A DNA stretch of 64,000 nt from Ensifer sp. LC11 (lineage in GTDB: Bacteria > Pseudomonadota > Alphaproteobacteria > Rhizobiales > Rhizobiaceae), in assembly GCF_001695835.1 (NCBI RefSeq), contig NZ_MBSO01000007.1, forward strand, positions 29,541 through 93,540, in the 5' to 3' direction. The translations under genes and the position numbers were made by a program. Below the pieces are notes generated by a model that was given only the letters and a program-made list of their open reading frames with translations, was not told the origin of the DNA and did no database searches. Shown in pieces: positions 18,291 to 28,830 of the stretch (position 1 is its first letter; each line of letters begins with the position of its first letter).

Positions 18291-21200
18291 CAGCCTCGGT
18301 CCCGAACAGGTGACACCGCAGGCCTGGCTCGACTGGACCTCGCGCCGGCAGTCGCTTGCCTCCGACCCTCAGCGTTCCGCCTGGGTATCCGCCAATGCCG
18401 GATCCGGCAAAACCCATGTGCTGACCCAGCGGGTGATCCGGCTGCTGCTTGCCGGCTGCCGGCCGTCGGCCATTCTCTGCCTGACCTATACCAAAGCGGC
18501 AGCCTCCGAGATGTCGAACCGCGTGTTCGAGCGGCTCGCCGAATGGGTAACGCTCGACGACGCGACGCTCGAAAAACGGATCGAGGCGATCGAGGGCGAG
18601 CGGCCATCGCTCTTCAAGCTTCAGGAAGCACGTCGACTGTTTGCCCGCGCGCTGGAAACGCCCGGCGGCCTGAAGATCCAGACAATCCACGCCTTCTGCG
18701 AGGCGTTGCTGCACCAGTTTCCGCTGGAAGCCAATGTCGCCGGGCATTTCTCGGTTCTTGACGACCGCGCAGCCGCGGTGCTTCTGGCCGATGCCCGCCG
18801 CATGCTGTTGACCGCAACCGCGGCCAAGGACGATCCCGAGCTGGCGCGGGCCTTCGCGACGGTCCTCGACCTTGCCGACGACACGGGCCTGGAAAAACTG
18901 CTCGCGGCAATCGTCCAGAACCGGACCTCGATCCAGGCCTTTCTCGAACAAGCCGATGCGCTCGGTGGCACTGAGGCCGAGTTGCGTCGGGCCCTGAAGC
19001 TGGCGCCAGATGAAAGCGCCGACAGCGCGATGGCCGGGATCTGGCCGCTGGCAGGGCTGAACGGTCCGGCGCTGGAACGCTACTTCTCGCTCGCCGCAAG
19101 CGTCGGCGGAACAAAGGTTCTGGAGTTTTCCGAGGGGTTGAGGACCGTCTCCAAACCGATGGATCTCAAAGCGCGCTACGACGGCCTGAGGCATCTGTTC
19201 TTCACCGGCACCGGCAAGCCCCGCGCGCAGTCTGCCTTCCTGAACAAGGCGATGCAGCAGGCGGCTCCCGATCTGGCGGATCTGGTCGACGAGGCCTATC
19301 GCCATGTCGTCGCCTACATCGACCATGTCAGCATCCTCAAAATGTTTGAGGCAACGCTTGCAGCGCTCACCCTCGCAGAAAGGCTCAATGCCGACTACGA
19401 GGAGCTCAAACGAAGGCGCAGCCAGCTCGATTTCGAGGATCTGATCAACCGAACGGCGGCGCTCTTTGCGCGTGGCGACGTCAGTGCCTGGGTGCACTAC
19501 AAGCTCGACCAGGGCATCGACCATATCCTCGTCGACGAAGCCCAGGATACCAGCCCGGCACAATGGACAATTATTCAGGCACTCGCTGCCGACTTCTTTT
19601 CCGGCGAAAGCGCCCGCGGCACAGAGCGAACGATGTTTGCCGTCGGCGACGAGAAGCAATCGATCTACTCGTTCCAGGGCGCGCGGCCGGAGCGGTTTTC
19701 GCGCGAGAGCATCGAGACCGAACGGCGGGTGCGCGATGGCGGCAAGGCGTTTGAGCCGATCCGCTTGCAGCTCTCCTTCCGCTCGACGGTCGACGTGCTT
19801 TCGGCGGTCGATGCGGTCTTCGCCGATCCGGCGCATGCGCGAGGCTTGAGCGCCCGCAACGAGCCGGTGGTTCATGCCTCCAATCGCATCGGTCATCCGG
19901 GTGCCGTCGATCTCTGGGACGTGATCGCTTCGCTCCCCCCGGATGCGGACGAGGAGTGGACGGCCGCCTTCGACGCAACACCGGAGAGCGCACCGGTCAA
20001 CGTCCTTGCCCGCCGGGTGGCGGCGGTGCTGGAGCATTGGATCGGCAAGGAGACCATCGTCGAAAAAGGTGTTCGCCGACCGATGCGTCCAGGCGACGTC
20101 ATCGTGCTCGTTCGCAAGCGCGACGCCTTCGTCAATGCGCTGACCAGGGCATTGAAGCGTCGCAACAATATTCCGGTCGCGGGCGCAGACCGTCTGGTAC
20201 TGACGCGACACATTGCTGTCCAGGACCTGCTCGCACTCGGACGTTTTGTCCTTCTGCCGCAGGACGATCTGTCACTTGCAGCGCTGCTGAAAAGCCCGCT
20301 GTTCAACATCGGTGAGGACGCGCTGTTCGAACTTGCGGCGCGACGCCGCGAGGGCGAAAGCCTCTGGCAGCGATTGCAGAACGAGGCGGCGGACGAAATC
20401 CTGTTTCATTCGACGGCGAGAACGCTGACGTCGCATATCACGCTTGCAAGCCAGCTGGCGCCGCATGATTTCTATGCCCGCATCCTCGGCGTCCACGGCG
20501 GCAGGGCCGCCTTCCTCGCGCGCCTCGGCAGCGAAGTGAGCGATATCCTCGACGAGTTCCTGACCTTCGCTCTCGACCAGGAACGAACCGGTTTGCCTGG
20601 CCTGCAGGCCTTCGTTTCGACGCTGGAAATGGAAGCGCCGACGGTCAAGCGCGAGCAGGACAAGGAACGCGACGAGGTCCGGATCATGACGGTGCACGCC
20701 GCCAAGGGTCTCGAAGCGCCCGTCGTCTTCCTGGTCGACGGAGGTGGCGCGCCCTTTAGCAACCAGCATGTCCCCTCTTTGCGCTTCCTGGAGCTGCCGC
20801 AGCGCGACAGCACCGTCCTCTCGCTGCCGGTGTGGCGCGCACCAGGCTCGGAATCGAACTCGCTCGTGGCGGCCGATAACGACCGGTTGAAGACGCTCGC
20901 CGAGGAAGAGTATCGCCGCTTGCTCTATGTCGGCATGACGCGCGCCGCCGACCGCCTGATCGTCTGCGGCTACCGCGGACAACGGGCCGTCGCCGATACG
21001 TGGCACGCCATGGTTCAGGCGAGCCTTGCCCAGGACGAAAAGGGTCGAGGCCGCTCGACCACGTTCCACGCGGGCAATGAAGAATGGGCAGGCCATGCCT
21101 GGCGCGAGACGCAGGTTGATCGTGACATTCCCTTGAGCGACGCACCGTCGGTCGAGCACGGTCGCCCGGCAACCGGATTGCCAAAAGCACTTTCGACGCC

Positions 21201-21846
21201 GCTGCCGCCACAGAAACGCTTGCCGCGGCCGCTGAGCCCCTCCGGCATCGGCATCGCCGTCGATGAGGACGATGGCGAGGCGCTGGTCGGATCGGCTCTC
21301 TTTTCCGAAAAGGCCCCGGCCAACCTTTCTATGCTGCGTGGCGCCATCCTGCACCGCCTGCTGCAGGTGCTGCCGTCCCTCGCCAGTGATGATCGTCGTG
21401 CGGCGGCCGAACGCTATCTTGCCCGCTCCGTGCCGCGCTGGTCGGCGGAACAGCGCGCGGCGGTGATTGCCGGCGTCGAGAGCGTGCTCGACCACCCCGA
21501 TCTTGGCGCGCTTTTCTCCGAAAGCAGCCGGGCCGAGATCTCGGTCATGGGCACACTCACGCTCGGCAAGCGCGATCACGCCGTCTCCGGGCGCATCGAC
21601 CGCCTGGCGGTCAGCGCTGGCATTGTAACGATTGCCGATTTCAAGACGAACAGGCAGGTACCGGCATCACCGGAAGATGTTCCCTTTGCCTATAGGGCGC
21701 AGCTGGCGATCTACCGCGAGCTGTTGCGGCCGCTCTATCCCGGACACGCGTTCCGATGCGTGCTGATCTTCACCGAAGGGCCGGCAATCCACGTCGTTAC
21801 GGATCAGGCGCTCGACAGGAGCCTTGAAGACCTCGCGACAAAGTGA
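18280..21846 (+). CDS. addA: AddA subunit, UvrD-type helicase and RecB-type nuclease
   Basis: The 1188-residue protein begins with an SF1 helicase: P-loop SANAGSGKTHVLTQRV (about residues 37-52), LTYTKAAASEM, the Walker B DEAQDTSPAQW and VGDEKQSIYSFQGA, then later motifs HAAKGLEAPVVFL and LLYVGMTRA. It ends with a nuclease module (SGRIDRLAV, IADFKTNRQVP, AQLAIYRELL). I chose the ATG at 18280, six bases after GAGGAGG and overlapping the addB stop by 11 bases; an ATG at 18274 is too close to the ribosome-binding site and earlier in-frame starts lie deeper in addB. Confidence 0.95.
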   Translation: MRDDSLGPEQVTPQAWLDWTSRRQSLASDPQRSAWVSANAGSGKTHVLTQRVIRLLLAGCRPSAILCLTYTKAAASEMSNRVFERLAEWVTLDDATLEKRIEAIEGERPSLFKLQEARRLFARALETPGGLKIQTIHAFCEALLHQFPLEANVAGHFSVLDDRAAAVLLADARRMLLTATAAKDDPELARAFATVLDLADDTGLEKLLAAIVQNRTSIQAFLEQADALGGTEAELRRALKLAPDESADSAMAGIWPLAGLNGPALERYFSLAASVGGTKVLEFSEGLRTVSKPMDLKARYDGLRHLFFTGTGKPRAQSAFLNKAMQQAAPDLADLVDEAYRHVVAYIDHVSILKMFEATLAALTLAERLNADYEELKRRRSQLDFEDLINRTAALFARGDVSAWVHYKLDQGIDHILVDEAQDTSPAQWTIIQALAADFFSGESARGTERTMFAVGDEKQSIYSFQGARPERFSRESIETERRVRDGGKAFEPIRLQLSFRSTVDVLSAVDAVFADPAHARGLSARNEPVVHASNRIGHPGAVDLWDVIASLPPDADEEWTAAFDATPESAPVNVLARRVAAVLEHWIGKETIVEKGVRRPMRPGDVIVLVRKRDAFVNALTRALKRRNNIPVAGADRLVLTRHIAVQDLLALGRFVLLPQDDLSLAALLKSPLFNIGEDALFELAARRREGESLWQRLQNEAADEILFHSTARTLTSHITLASQLAPHDFYARILGVHGGRAAFLARLGSEVSDILDEFLTFALDQERTGLPGLQAFVSTLEMEAPTVKREQDKERDEVRIMTVHAAKGLEAPVVFLVDGGGAPFSNQHVPSLRFLELPQRDSTVLSLPVWRAPGSESNSLVAADNDRLKTLAEEEYRRLLYVGMTRAADRLIVCGYRGQRAVADTWHAMVQASLAQDEKGRGRSTTFHAGNEEWAGHAWRETQVDRDIPLSDAPSVEHGRPATGLPKALSTPLPPQKRLPRPLSPSGIGIAVDEDDGEALVGSALFSEKAPANLSMLRGAILHRLLQVLPSLASDDRRAAAERYLARSVPRWSAEQRAAVIAGVESVLDHPDLGALFSESSRAEISVMGTLTLGKRDHAVSGRIDRLAVSAGIVTIADFKTNRQVPASPEDVPFAYRAQLAIYRELLRPLYPGHAFRCVLIFTEGPAIHVVTDQALDRSLEDLATK

Positions 21847-21932
21847 GATACCGGATATTGAAAATCCAGCGCGTCCCTCTCACATGAGACACAACATCTG
21901 GACACTCCCATTCCGAACGCAAGGAGCAGCCT

Positions 21933-22256
21933 ATGGCTACTGTAAAAGTCGATACGTCCAATTTTCAGCAGGAAGTGCTGAACTCCGCCGAGCCGGTGGT
22001 TGTCGATTTCTGGGCTGAATGGTGCGGCCCGTGCAAAATGATCGCACCGAGCCTCGAGGAAATCTCGAACGAGCTCGCCGGCAAGGTCAAGGTTGTGAAG
22101 CTCAACATCGATGAGAACCCGGAACTGGCCGCCCAGTACGGCGTACGTTCGATCCCGACGCTCGCCATGTTCAAGGCTGGCGAAGTGGCCGATATCAAGG
22201 TTGGCGCAGCACCGAAGACAGCGCTTTCGTCGTGGATCTCTACTGCAGTCGCCTGA
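21933..22256 (+). CDS. trxA: Thioredoxin
   Basis: The 107-residue thioredoxin has the active-site WCGPC in [20 protein letters not shown] and the cis-proline segment [13 protein letters not shown]. It is a cytosolic disulfide reductant for ribonucleotide reductase and other enzymes. AAGGAG lies upstream of the ATG. An 86-base gap separates it from addA, so it may have its own promoter. A strong bidirectional terminator follows. Confidence 0.97.
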   Translation: MATVKVDTSNFQQEVLNSAEPVVVDFWAEWCGPCKMIAPSLEEISNELAGKVKVVKLNIDENPELAAQYGVRSIPTLAMFKAGEVADIKVGAAPKTALSSWISTAVA

Positions 22257-22276
22257 GGCTTCCTGCTGAAATGCTT

Positions 22277-22303
22277 AAAAGCCCGGCATTGCCGGGCTTT
22301 TTT
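22277..22303. terminator. Bidirectional terminator between trxA and folC
   Basis: AAAAGCCCGGC and GCCGGGCTTTT flank the loop ATT, with a T-run on the plus side and an A-run on the other. It should stop trxA reading rightwards and the trp-accD-folC operon reading leftwards. Confidence 0.88.
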
Positions 22304-22348
22304 CATGTCATCTTGCTGTCATTCAGGGCGGCGAAAGCGAACCCGCGA

Positions 22349-23692
22349 TCACTTCGGCGGCGTGCCGTTGTCCGCGAGTACATCGCCCACCAGATAGAGC
22401 GAACCGCCGATCAGGATACGCGGCGGCACCGGATCGTCGTCGACCAGATTGGCGATGACGGTCAGCGCTTCGGCTACGGAAGAAACGGCTGAGGTTTCGA
22501 AGCCGACGGCAGCCGCATCGGTTGCGAGCGCTACCGGATCGAGCCCGGCGTCCGATCCCCGGATCGGCACCGTGAAGACCTGTTCAGCGAGATCGTGGAA
22601 GGCGCGGAAATAGCCGACCGGATCCTTGGTGTTGATCATGCCGATGATCAGAAACAGAGGCCGCGACTCGCGCTCTTCGAAGGTCGCCATCGCTTCGGCG
22701 ATCACCTGGCCGGCGCCGGGATTGTGGCCGCCATCGACCCAGATTTCTGCGTCGGAAGGGCCGTAATGCGTGAGCTTGCCGCTGGTAAGCCGCTGCAGAC
22801 GCCCCGGCCACTCGACACGGGCAAGCCCCTTCTCGATCGCCGCTTCAGAGATATCAAAACCGGCGGCCCGAACGGCGCGGATTGCAGCGGCAGCATTGGC
22901 ATACTGGTGACGCCCCGGCAGCTTCGGCAACGGCAGATCGGCAAGACCGCCTTCGTCCTGGTAGACGAGACGGCCGAATTCTTCATGGGCCATGAAGTCC
23001 TGGCCATAGACGAACATCGGGCAGCCCAATCGTTCTGCCGTCGATACCAGCACGTCGCGCGCCGTCTCTTCTTCCTGTTGGCCGATGACCACCGGGCACC
23101 CGCGCTTCATGATGCCGGCCTTTTCCGCCGCGATCAGTTCCACCCGGTCGCCGAGATAGGCCTGATGATCGAGTGAGATCGGCATGATGACGGAGACCGC
23201 CGGGCGGGCAATCACATTGGTGGCGTCGAAGCGGCCGCCAAGGCCCACCTCGATGATCGCCACATCCGCCGGATGCTCGGCAAAGAGCAGGAAGGTAACG
23301 GCCGTCAGAATCTCGAAAACAGTGATCTTCTCGCCGCCATTGGCTTCGGCGACACGGCGTACCGCATCGGCAAGAACCGGGTCGCTGACAAGTCGTCCCT
23401 TACCGCCCTTGACGCCAAGACGATAACGCTCGTGCCAATTGACGAGGTGCGGCGAGGTATGAACGTGCACGCTCAGACCTGCGGCTTCGAGGATTGCCCG
23501 CGAAAACGCCGTTGCCGACCCCTTGCCGTTGGTGCCGGCAACATGGATCACCGGCGGCAGGCGATCCTGCGGGTTGCCGAGCGCGGCGAGAAGCCGGGTT
23601 ATTCTGTCCAGTGACAGGTCGAACCCTTTCGGGTGCAGCGCGAGAAGTTTTTCGATCTCGTAGCCTGCTTCGCTGGCTTCCACCGCTGTCAT
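22349..23692 (-). CDS. folC: Bifunctional folylpolyglutamate/dihydrofolate synthase
   Basis: FolC joins glutamate to dihydropteroate and extends folate polyglutamates. The protein has the P-loop HVAGTNGKGSATAF, VHVHTSPHLVNWHERYRL, ITVFEILTAVTFLLFAEH, the ligase segment EVGLGGRFDATNVI and the C-domain motif WVDGGHNPGAG. I use the ATG at 23692 (447 residues); an in-frame ATG at 23728 would add 12 residues and has a GGAG very close to it, so the choice is open. It is the last gene of trpF-trpB-trpA-accD-folC. Confidence 0.94.
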   Translation of the reverse strand: MTAVEASEAGYEIEKLLALHPKGFDLSLDRITRLLAALGNPQDRLPPVIHVAGTNGKGSATAFSRAILEAAGLSVHVHTSPHLVNWHERYRLGVKGGKGRLVSDPVLADAVRRVAEANGGEKITVFEILTAVTFLLFAEHPADVAIIEVGLGGRFDATNVIARPAVSVIMPISLDHQAYLGDRVELIAAEKAGIMKRGCPVVIGQQEEETARDVLVSTAERLGCPMFVYGQDFMAHEEFGRLVYQDEGGLADLPLPKLPGRHQYANAAAAIRAVRAAGFDISEAAIEKGLARVEWPGRLQRLTSGKLTHYGPSDAEIWVDGGHNPGAGQVIAEAMATFEERESRPLFLIIGMINTKDPVGYFRAFHDLAEQVFTVPIRGSDAGLDPVALATDAAAVGFETSAVSSVAEALTVIANLVDDDPVPPRILIGGSLYLVGDVLADNGTPPK

Positions 23693-23808
23693 CTCATCCC
23701 GCCCCGACACGATCGAATGCTGCGGCATCTCCGTCTGTTCGCAGCACGGAAATGCCCTGTCTGCTTTGCTTGCGCAGCAATTATCGGAAACTGCTGCGCA
23801 AACAGATA

Positions 23809-24723
23809 TTAGGCGCTTGCCGCGACCGGCAAGGCGGCCGGCTGCGTTCCACCGTTGAGCTTAGAGGCTTCCGCCGGCTTCTTCAGCAGAATCTTTAGAA
23901 CCCGAGCGAGCGTCGACGGCAGATCATGGCGCTTGACCACCATGTCGACCATGCCGTGCTCCAGAAGATACTCGGAGGTCTGGAAGCCTTCCGGCAGCTT
24001 CTCGCGCAGGGTCTGTTCGATCACGCGCTTGCCGGCAAAGCCGATTTCAGCACCCGGTTCTGCCATGTGGACGTCGCCGAGCATGGCATAGGAAGCGGTG
24101 ACGCCGCCGGTCGTCGGGTTGGTGAGCACGACGATGTAGGGAAGGCCCGCTTCTTTCAGCATATTGACGGCAACAGTGGTGCGCGGCAGCTGCATCAGCG
24201 ACAGGATGCCTTCCTGCATGCGGGCACCACCCGAAGCCGGGAAGATAACCAGCGGGCATTTCTCTGCAATCGCCTTTTCGAAGGCCTTGATGATCGCTTC
24301 GCCGGCAGCCATGCCGAGCGAGCCGCCGATGAAGTTGAACTCGTGAACGACGGCAACGAGCTTGACGCCCTGGACGCGGCCGAGACCGGCAACGATCGTG
24401 TCTTCGAGCTCGGTCTTGGCGCGGCTGTCGCGCAGACGATCCGAATACTTCTTGGAATCGCGGAACTTCAGCGGGTCCTGGGCAACCTTCGGCTGCGGCA
24501 GCGCCTCATAGATGCCGCCGTCGAACAGATCCTTCAGCCGGGCCTTGGCCGGCATCTTCATGTGGAAGCCCGACTGCGGAATGACCCACTTGTTCTCTTC
24601 GAGATCGCGGTGGAACACCATCTCGCCGGTTTCCGGGCACTTGATCCAGAGGTTTTCCGGAACTTCCCGGCGGCCCAGCATCGAGTTGATCTTCGGCCGA
24701 ACGTAATTTGTGATCCAGTTCAC
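23809..24723 (-). CDS. accD: Acetyl-CoA carboxylase carboxyltransferase subunit beta, zinc ribbon lost
   Basis: AccD with AccA transfers CO2 from biotin to acetyl-CoA, starting fatty-acid synthesis. The core is typical ([54 protein letters not shown]). The N-terminal zinc ribbon (four cysteines in E. coli) keeps only Cys29: the other three positions are Thr32, Ile and Ser in KCPETG and [13 protein letters not shown]. From memory, other Rhizobiaceae share this. The 304-residue length is normal. It lies between trpA and folC in the same operon; the trpA-accD-folC order is known in several proteobacteria. Confidence 0.96.
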   Translation of the reverse strand: MNWITNYVRPKINSMLGRREVPENLWIKCPETGEMVFHRDLEENKWVIPQSGFHMKMPAKARLKDLFDGGIYEALPQPKVAQDPLKFRDSKKYSDRLRDSRAKTELEDTIVAGLGRVQGVKLVAVVHEFNFIGGSLGMAAGEAIIKAFEKAIAEKCPLVIFPASGGARMQEGILSLMQLPRTTVAVNMLKEAGLPYIVVLTNPTTGGVTASYAMLGDVHMAEPGAEIGFAGKRVIEQTLREKLPEGFQTSEYLLEHGMVDMVVKRHDLPSTLARVLKILLKKPAEASKLNGGTQPAALPVAASA

Positions 24724-24773
24724 TTAGTAACTCCTGAAGATTTCCTTCGGGTTGTGCGCGCTAATATAGGCAA

Positions 24774-25613
24774 TTATTCGGCTGCTGCGAGCCGTGCGGA
24801 CCGCACGCCTGCCGAGAGCCCTCTGACCAGCGCTTCGACACCCGGAACCGTCGCGTCGGTCGCCTTGCCCTCTTCGGTCAGGCTCGACGCGATCTGGTTG
24901 ACGATCGCCGTACCGACGACCACGCCATCGGCGGATGCACCGATGGCCCTTGCATGGTCCGCCGTCTTGACGCCGAAACCGACGCAGACGGGCAGGTTGG
25001 TATGCGCCTTGATACGCGCGACGGCGCCGCCAATCAAAGACGGATCGGGCAGCGCCGAGCCGGTGATGCCGTTCATCGACACGTAATAGACGAAGCCGGA
25101 GGTATTTTCGAGCACCTTCGGCAGACGACGATCGTCCGTGGTCGGCGTCGCAAGGCGAATGAAGTTGATGCCCTTCTCAAGAGCCGGGATGCAGAGCTCA
25201 TCGTCCATTTCCGGCGGCAGATCGACGACGATCAGGCCATCAATGCCGGCCGCGAGCGCATCGGTCAGGAACCGGTCGACGCCGTAGATATAGATCGGAT
25301 TGTAGTATCCCATCAGCACGATCGGCGTGCGCTGGTCGTCCTCGCGGAAACGGCGGGCGATCTCAAGCGTCTTTGCAAGCGTCTGGCCACCCTTCAGCGA
25401 GCGCTGACCGGCGAGCTGGATTGCCGGGCCATCGGCCATCGGGTCCGAGAAGGGCATGCCGAGCTCGATGACGTCGGCACCTGACTTCGGCAGCGCCTTC
25501 ATGATCGAAAGCGATGTTTCGAAATCCGGATCGCCGGCCATGAAGTAGGTGACGAGGACCGGACGCCCTTCGGCCGCCACATCGGCAAATCTCTTGTCCA
25601 TGCGTGCGGTCAT
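24774..25613 (-). CDS. trpA: Tryptophan synthase alpha chain
   Basis: TrpA cleaves indole-3-glycerol phosphate to indole and glyceraldehyde 3-phosphate inside the TrpAB complex. The 279-residue protein has the catalytic block [57 protein letters not shown] and VCVGFGVKT. It starts four bases after the trpB stop, consistent with coupled, stoichiometric synthesis. Confidence 0.97.
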   Translation of the reverse strand: MTARMDKRFADVAAEGRPVLVTYFMAGDPDFETSLSIMKALPKSGADVIELGMPFSDPMADGPAIQLAGQRSLKGGQTLAKTLEIARRFREDDQRTPIVLMGYYNPIYIYGVDRFLTDALAAGIDGLIVVDLPPEMDDELCIPALEKGINFIRLATPTTDDRRLPKVLENTSGFVYYVSMNGITGSALPDPSLIGGAVARIKAHTNLPVCVGFGVKTADHARAIGASADGVVVGTAIVNQIASSLTEEGKATDATVPGVEALVRGLSAGVRSARLAAAE

Positions 25614-25617
25614 GATC

Positions 25618-26838
25618 TTACAGCCCCATTCCCAAAATCTTGCCGACGGTGAAGATGTCCTTGTCGCCGCGGCCGGAGAGGTTCATCAGGATGATCTCGT
25701 CCTTGCCCATCTTCGGCGCGCGCTTGATGACTTCGGCCAGCGCATGCGACGGCTCGAGCGCCGGGATGATACCTTCAAGACGGGTCAGCGTCTGGAAGGC
25801 TTCGAGCGCCTCGTGGTCCATGATCGGCACGTATTCGACGCGGCCGACATCGTTCAACCAGGCATGCTCCGGGCCGATGCCGGGGTAGTCGAGGCCGGCC
25901 GAAATCGAATGACCTTCCTTGATCTGGCCGTCGCCGTCCTGCAGCAGATAGGTGCGGTTGCCGTGCAGCACGCCGGGCGAACCGGCCGTGATCGAGGCGC
26001 AATGCTCGTCGCCCTCGATGCCCTTGCCGCCGGCTTCGACGCCGACGATCTTGACGCTGTCATCATCGAGGAACGGATGGAAGATGCCGATGGCGTTGGA
26101 GCCACCGCCGACGGCGGCAACGACGAGATCGGGAAGCCGGCCCTCGGCGGCAAGCATCTGTTCCTTGGCTTCCTGGCCGATGACGGCCTGGAAGTCGCGA
26201 ACCATCTCCGGATACGGATGCGGGCCGGCGGCCGTGCCGATCAGGTAATAGGTGTCTTCGACATTGGTGACCCAGTCACGCAGCGCCTCGTTCATCGCGT
26301 CCTTGAGCGTGCCGCTGCCGGCGGTCACCGGCTTTACCTCGGCACCGAGCAGCTTCATGCGGAAGACGTTCGGCGCCTGGCGCTCGACATCGGTCGCGCC
26401 CATGTAGACGACGCAGGGCAGGCCGAAGCGGGCAGCAACTGTCGCCGAAGCGACACCATGCTGGCCGGCACCGGTCTCGGCGATGATGCGGGTCTTGCCC
26501 ATGCGCTTGGCGAGCAGGATCTGGCCGATGCAATTGTTGATCTTGTGCGAGCCGGTGTGGTTCAGCTCTTCGCGCTTGAAGTAGATCTTGGCGCCGCCAA
26601 GCTCGGCGGTCAGTCGTTCGGCAAAATAGAGCGGGCTCGGCCGGCCGATGTAATGGGCACCGAGATGCTCCAGTTCCGCCTTGAAGGCCGGATCGTTCTT
26701 CGCCTTGTCCCACTCGTCCTGCAGGTCGAGGATCAGCGGCATCAGGGTCTCGGCCACGAAACGGCCGCCAAAAATGCCGAAACGACCGTCTTCATCCGGG
26801 CCGCCCCGGAAGGAATTCAACTTTGGCGCCTGGTTCAC
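25618..26838 (-). CDS. trpB: Tryptophan synthase beta chain
   Basis: TrpB condenses indole with serine using pyridoxal phosphate. The 406-residue protein shows the cofactor lysine in [15 protein letters not shown], the tunnel and active-site block [16 protein letters not shown], and the phosphate-binding [11 protein letters not shown]. It overlaps trpF by four bases (ATGA) and is followed at four bases by trpA. An internal shift in reading frame was not seen. Confidence 0.98.
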   Translation of the reverse strand: MNQAPKLNSFRGGPDEDGRFGIFGGRFVAETLMPLILDLQDEWDKAKNDPAFKAELEHLGAHYIGRPSPLYFAERLTAELGGAKIYFKREELNHTGSHKINNCIGQILLAKRMGKTRIIAETGAGQHGVASATVAARFGLPCVVYMGATDVERQAPNVFRMKLLGAEVKPVTAGSGTLKDAMNEALRDWVTNVEDTYYLIGTAAGPHPYPEMVRDFQAVIGQEAKEQMLAAEGRLPDLVVAAVGGGSNAIGIFHPFLDDDSVKIVGVEAGGKGIEGDEHCASITAGSPGVLHGNRTYLLQDGDGQIKEGHSISAGLDYPGIGPEHAWLNDVGRVEYVPIMDHEALEAFQTLTRLEGIIPALEPSHALAEVIKRAPKMGKDEIILMNLSGRGDKDIFTVGKILGMGL

Positions 26839-27509
26839 GTCCTGCTCCCTGACCGTGGCATGCCCGCCTCCGCCTGGCGAACGGCATTGAAAAACGATTC
26901 CATGAGCTTCAGATCCTTGACGCCCGGCGCGCTCTCGACGCCGGAGGAGATATCGATGGCGCGGGCGCGGGTCTGCGCCATGGCCTCGCCGATGTTGTCG
27001 GCATTGAGACCTCCGGAAAGCATGTAATCGACGCTTCCGTCAAGCGCGTCGAGCAGCTTCCAGTCAAAGGAAACGCCGTTGCCACCGGGCAAATCCGACC
27101 CCACGGGGGCTTTGGCGTCGAAGAGGAAGCGATCGGCGATGCCGATATAGGCGTCGATCTTTTCGAGGTCGGCAGCGTCGCGGACCGAAAAAACCTTCAT
27201 GACGGGAAGGCCGTACATCGCCTTGACCGTCAGCAGGCGTTCCGGGCTTTCGCCGCCGTGCAATTGCAGGATATCCGGGTTCAGCGCCGAGACGATTTCA
27301 TCAAGTTCGTCGTTGTCGGCGTTGACCGTGACCGCGACGATCTTCGCCTGGCCGCGGATGCGCTCTGCCAGGCGACCGGCGTCGTCGGGTTCGATGTTCC
27401 TGGGGCTCTTGGCGAAAAAGATGAAGCCGGTATGCGACGCGCCGAGCGCGACAGCGCGCTCCAACGCTTCCGCGGTCTTCAGCCCGCATATCTTCACTTC
27501 GGTTTTCAT
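26835..27509 (-). CDS. trpF: Phosphoribosylanthranilate isomerase
   Basis: TrpF isomerises phosphoribosyl-anthranilate. The 224-residue TIM-barrel protein begins [19 protein letters not shown] with the catalytic cysteine in KICG. It has DILQLHGGE and the phosphate-binding [10 protein letters not shown], with the catalytic aspartate in FDAKAP. An in-frame extension upstream (to 27659) lacks family similarity, so I start at 27509. The first gene of the operon; no leader peptide rich in tryptophan is visible upstream, so control by attenuation is not supported. Confidence 0.96.
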   Translation of the reverse strand: MKTEVKICGLKTAEALERAVALGASHTGFIFFAKSPRNIEPDDAGRLAERIRGQAKIVAVTVNADNDELDEIVSALNPDILQLHGGESPERLLTVKAMYGLPVMKVFSVRDAADLEKIDAYIGIADRFLFDAKAPVGSDLPGGNGVSFDWKLLDALDGSVDYMLSGGLNADNIGEAMAQTRARAIDISSGVESAPGVKDLKLMESFFNAVRQAEAGMPRSGSRT

Positions 27510-27733
27510 GAGAAGCGACCTTGCATGAAATGTCACGGGAGTCGAGCCAAAAAACCGACGCAAAACACACCGGCAAGCGGCCTTGAAGCCGCTGCGCAGC
27601 CTCGTCCGTAGTGACATATCGACGGCCGTCTCGTCACTTTCAACGGCACCGACCAACAAACCTCAGAAGCGTTCAGCCTCTTGCGCGGCCGACTGGTTTT
27701 CACCATATGGATTTTACCACAATGGAGAGACTG

Positions 27734-27931
27734 ATGCGCCTGTTGCTCGCGCTTATCCTGCCCTGGCTGCAGTTTTTTACCATCGGCCGCCCTTTGGCCG
27801 GCCTCGTCTGCCTGATCCTGCAGCTCACCCTGATCGGCTGGGTTCCGGCGGCAATCTGGTCGGTCTATGCGCTCAGCCAATACAAGACCGATGAGAAGAT
27901 CCGCGACGCGCTTTCGCGCCAACGCGCATAA
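27734..27931 (+). CDS. Small YqaE/Pmp3-like membrane protein
   Basis: This 65-residue protein is almost all membrane: ALILPWLQFFTIGRPLAG and CLILQLTLIGWVPAAIWSVYAL, then a short charged tail (SQYKTDEKIRDALSRQRA). The pattern matches the YqaE/Pmp3 family of small two-helix proteins linked to membrane potential and stress. I chose the ATG at 27734 with GGAGAG seven bases upstream; earlier in-frame ATGs at 27707 and 27722 lack one. It is divergent from trpF, and the intervening 224 bases should hold both promoters. Confidence 0.75.
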   Translation: MRLLLALILPWLQFFTIGRPLAGLVCLILQLTLIGWVPAAIWSVYALSQYKTDEKIRDALSRQRA

Positions 27932-27973
27932 CGGCAACGGGTCCGCAGCACCGTCGCCAGCCGACCTTCTGGT

Positions 27974-28726
27974 TCAATCGAAATCGATCGCGTGCAGCAT
28001 CGTGCCGTTGCGGCGCAGCCAGCGTTTGGCATCGTTCGTGTCCGGGCACAGCCTTTCGCACAGCGCCCAGAAGTCCGGTCCGTGATTCATCTCCTTAAGA
28101 TGGGCCACCTCGTGGGCCGCAAGATAAGCAATGACCTTGGGCGGCGCCATGACGATGCGCCAGCAGAAGCTCAGCGCACCATCGGCCGAGCAGGATCCCC
28201 AGCGACTGCGCGTATCCTTCAGCGACACCGACTTCGCGCGCCGCCCGATCCGCCCCGTATAGATCGCCACGAGCCGATCGAGATCCTGGCGCGCCTCCTT
28301 CTTGAGAAAATCGACGATGCGGCGGTTCAGATGCTCCTCGCCGCCGCTGACCCGCAGCACCGGCTCGTCATCCACCATCATCGCCTCCGTCAGGCCGCGG
28401 ATCTTGCCGGTGCGCTCGATGCGATGGGAAACGCCGCGGATCAGGATGGAGCCACCCTCCTCGATCTGGCTTTCGCCGGAGAAGCGGGCAAGCTTCGTCA
28501 TCAGCCAGCCCTGATGGCGTGTCAGAAAGGCGTTGACCTCGCGCTCGGGCAAGCCTTGAGGGATCGTCATCTTCAGCGCCCGGCCGCCCGGCTCGATACG
28601 CAGTGTCATGCGGGTCGCGCGCGCATTCTGCTTGATCGTCAGCGGCAGGGACTTGCCGGCGACCTCGATCTGCCGCGTCGTGGCGGGTGGAGCAGGTTGA
28701 ATGCGCCGCTTGAAAGAAGGGAACAT
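27974..28726 (-). CDS. YgjP-type (M48/DUF45) metallopeptidase-like protein
   Basis: The 250-residue protein has the zinc-peptidase motif HEVAHLKEMNHGPDFW, where HExxH plus a downstream His are the metal ligands. The YgjP hallmark TRSRWGSCSADGALSFCWRI precedes it. The N-terminal half is a beta-rich domain (LPLTIKQNARATRMTLRI). Proteins of this family (DUF45) are intracellular; the substrate is unknown to me. It ends by convergence with the small membrane protein, 42 bases apart. Confidence 0.85.
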   Translation of the reverse strand: MFPSFKRRIQPAPPATTRQIEVAGKSLPLTIKQNARATRMTLRIEPGGRALKMTIPQGLPEREVNAFLTRHQGWLMTKLARFSGESQIEEGGSILIRGVSHRIERTGKIRGLTEAMMVDDEPVLRVSGGEEHLNRRIVDFLKKEARQDLDRLVAIYTGRIGRRAKSVSLKDTRSRWGSCSADGALSFCWRIVMAPPKVIAYLAAHEVAHLKEMNHGPDFWALCERLCPDTNDAKRWLRRNGTMLHAIDFD

Positions 28727-28790
28727 GCAGGCTTTCTAACCGATTCGCTGGGGCTTCGCCTACAGCGTCGAAAGGCGCACAATAGATAAT

Positions 28791-28814
28791 CCGGCGTTTC
28801 ATGTGAAACGCCGG
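28791..28814. terminator. Perfect hairpin downstream of the DUF2852 gene, parS-like core
   Basis: CCGGCGTTTCA and TGAAACGCCGG form an 11-bp perfect stem around two bases, 16 bases after the DUF2852 stop on the minus strand. An AT-rich stretch but no clear T-run follows. The centre GTTTCATGTGAAAC differs from the parS core only by T for C in CACGTG, so it is either a terminator or a degenerate ParB site; I favour terminator. Confidence 0.5.
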
Positions 28815-28830
28815 AAGCGTTGTCTGCGGA

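Noticed and set aside
27510..27733. Tryptophan attenuator leader peptide upstream of trpF
   Set aside because: No short open frame with clustered tryptophan codons and no terminator/antiterminator pair were seen.
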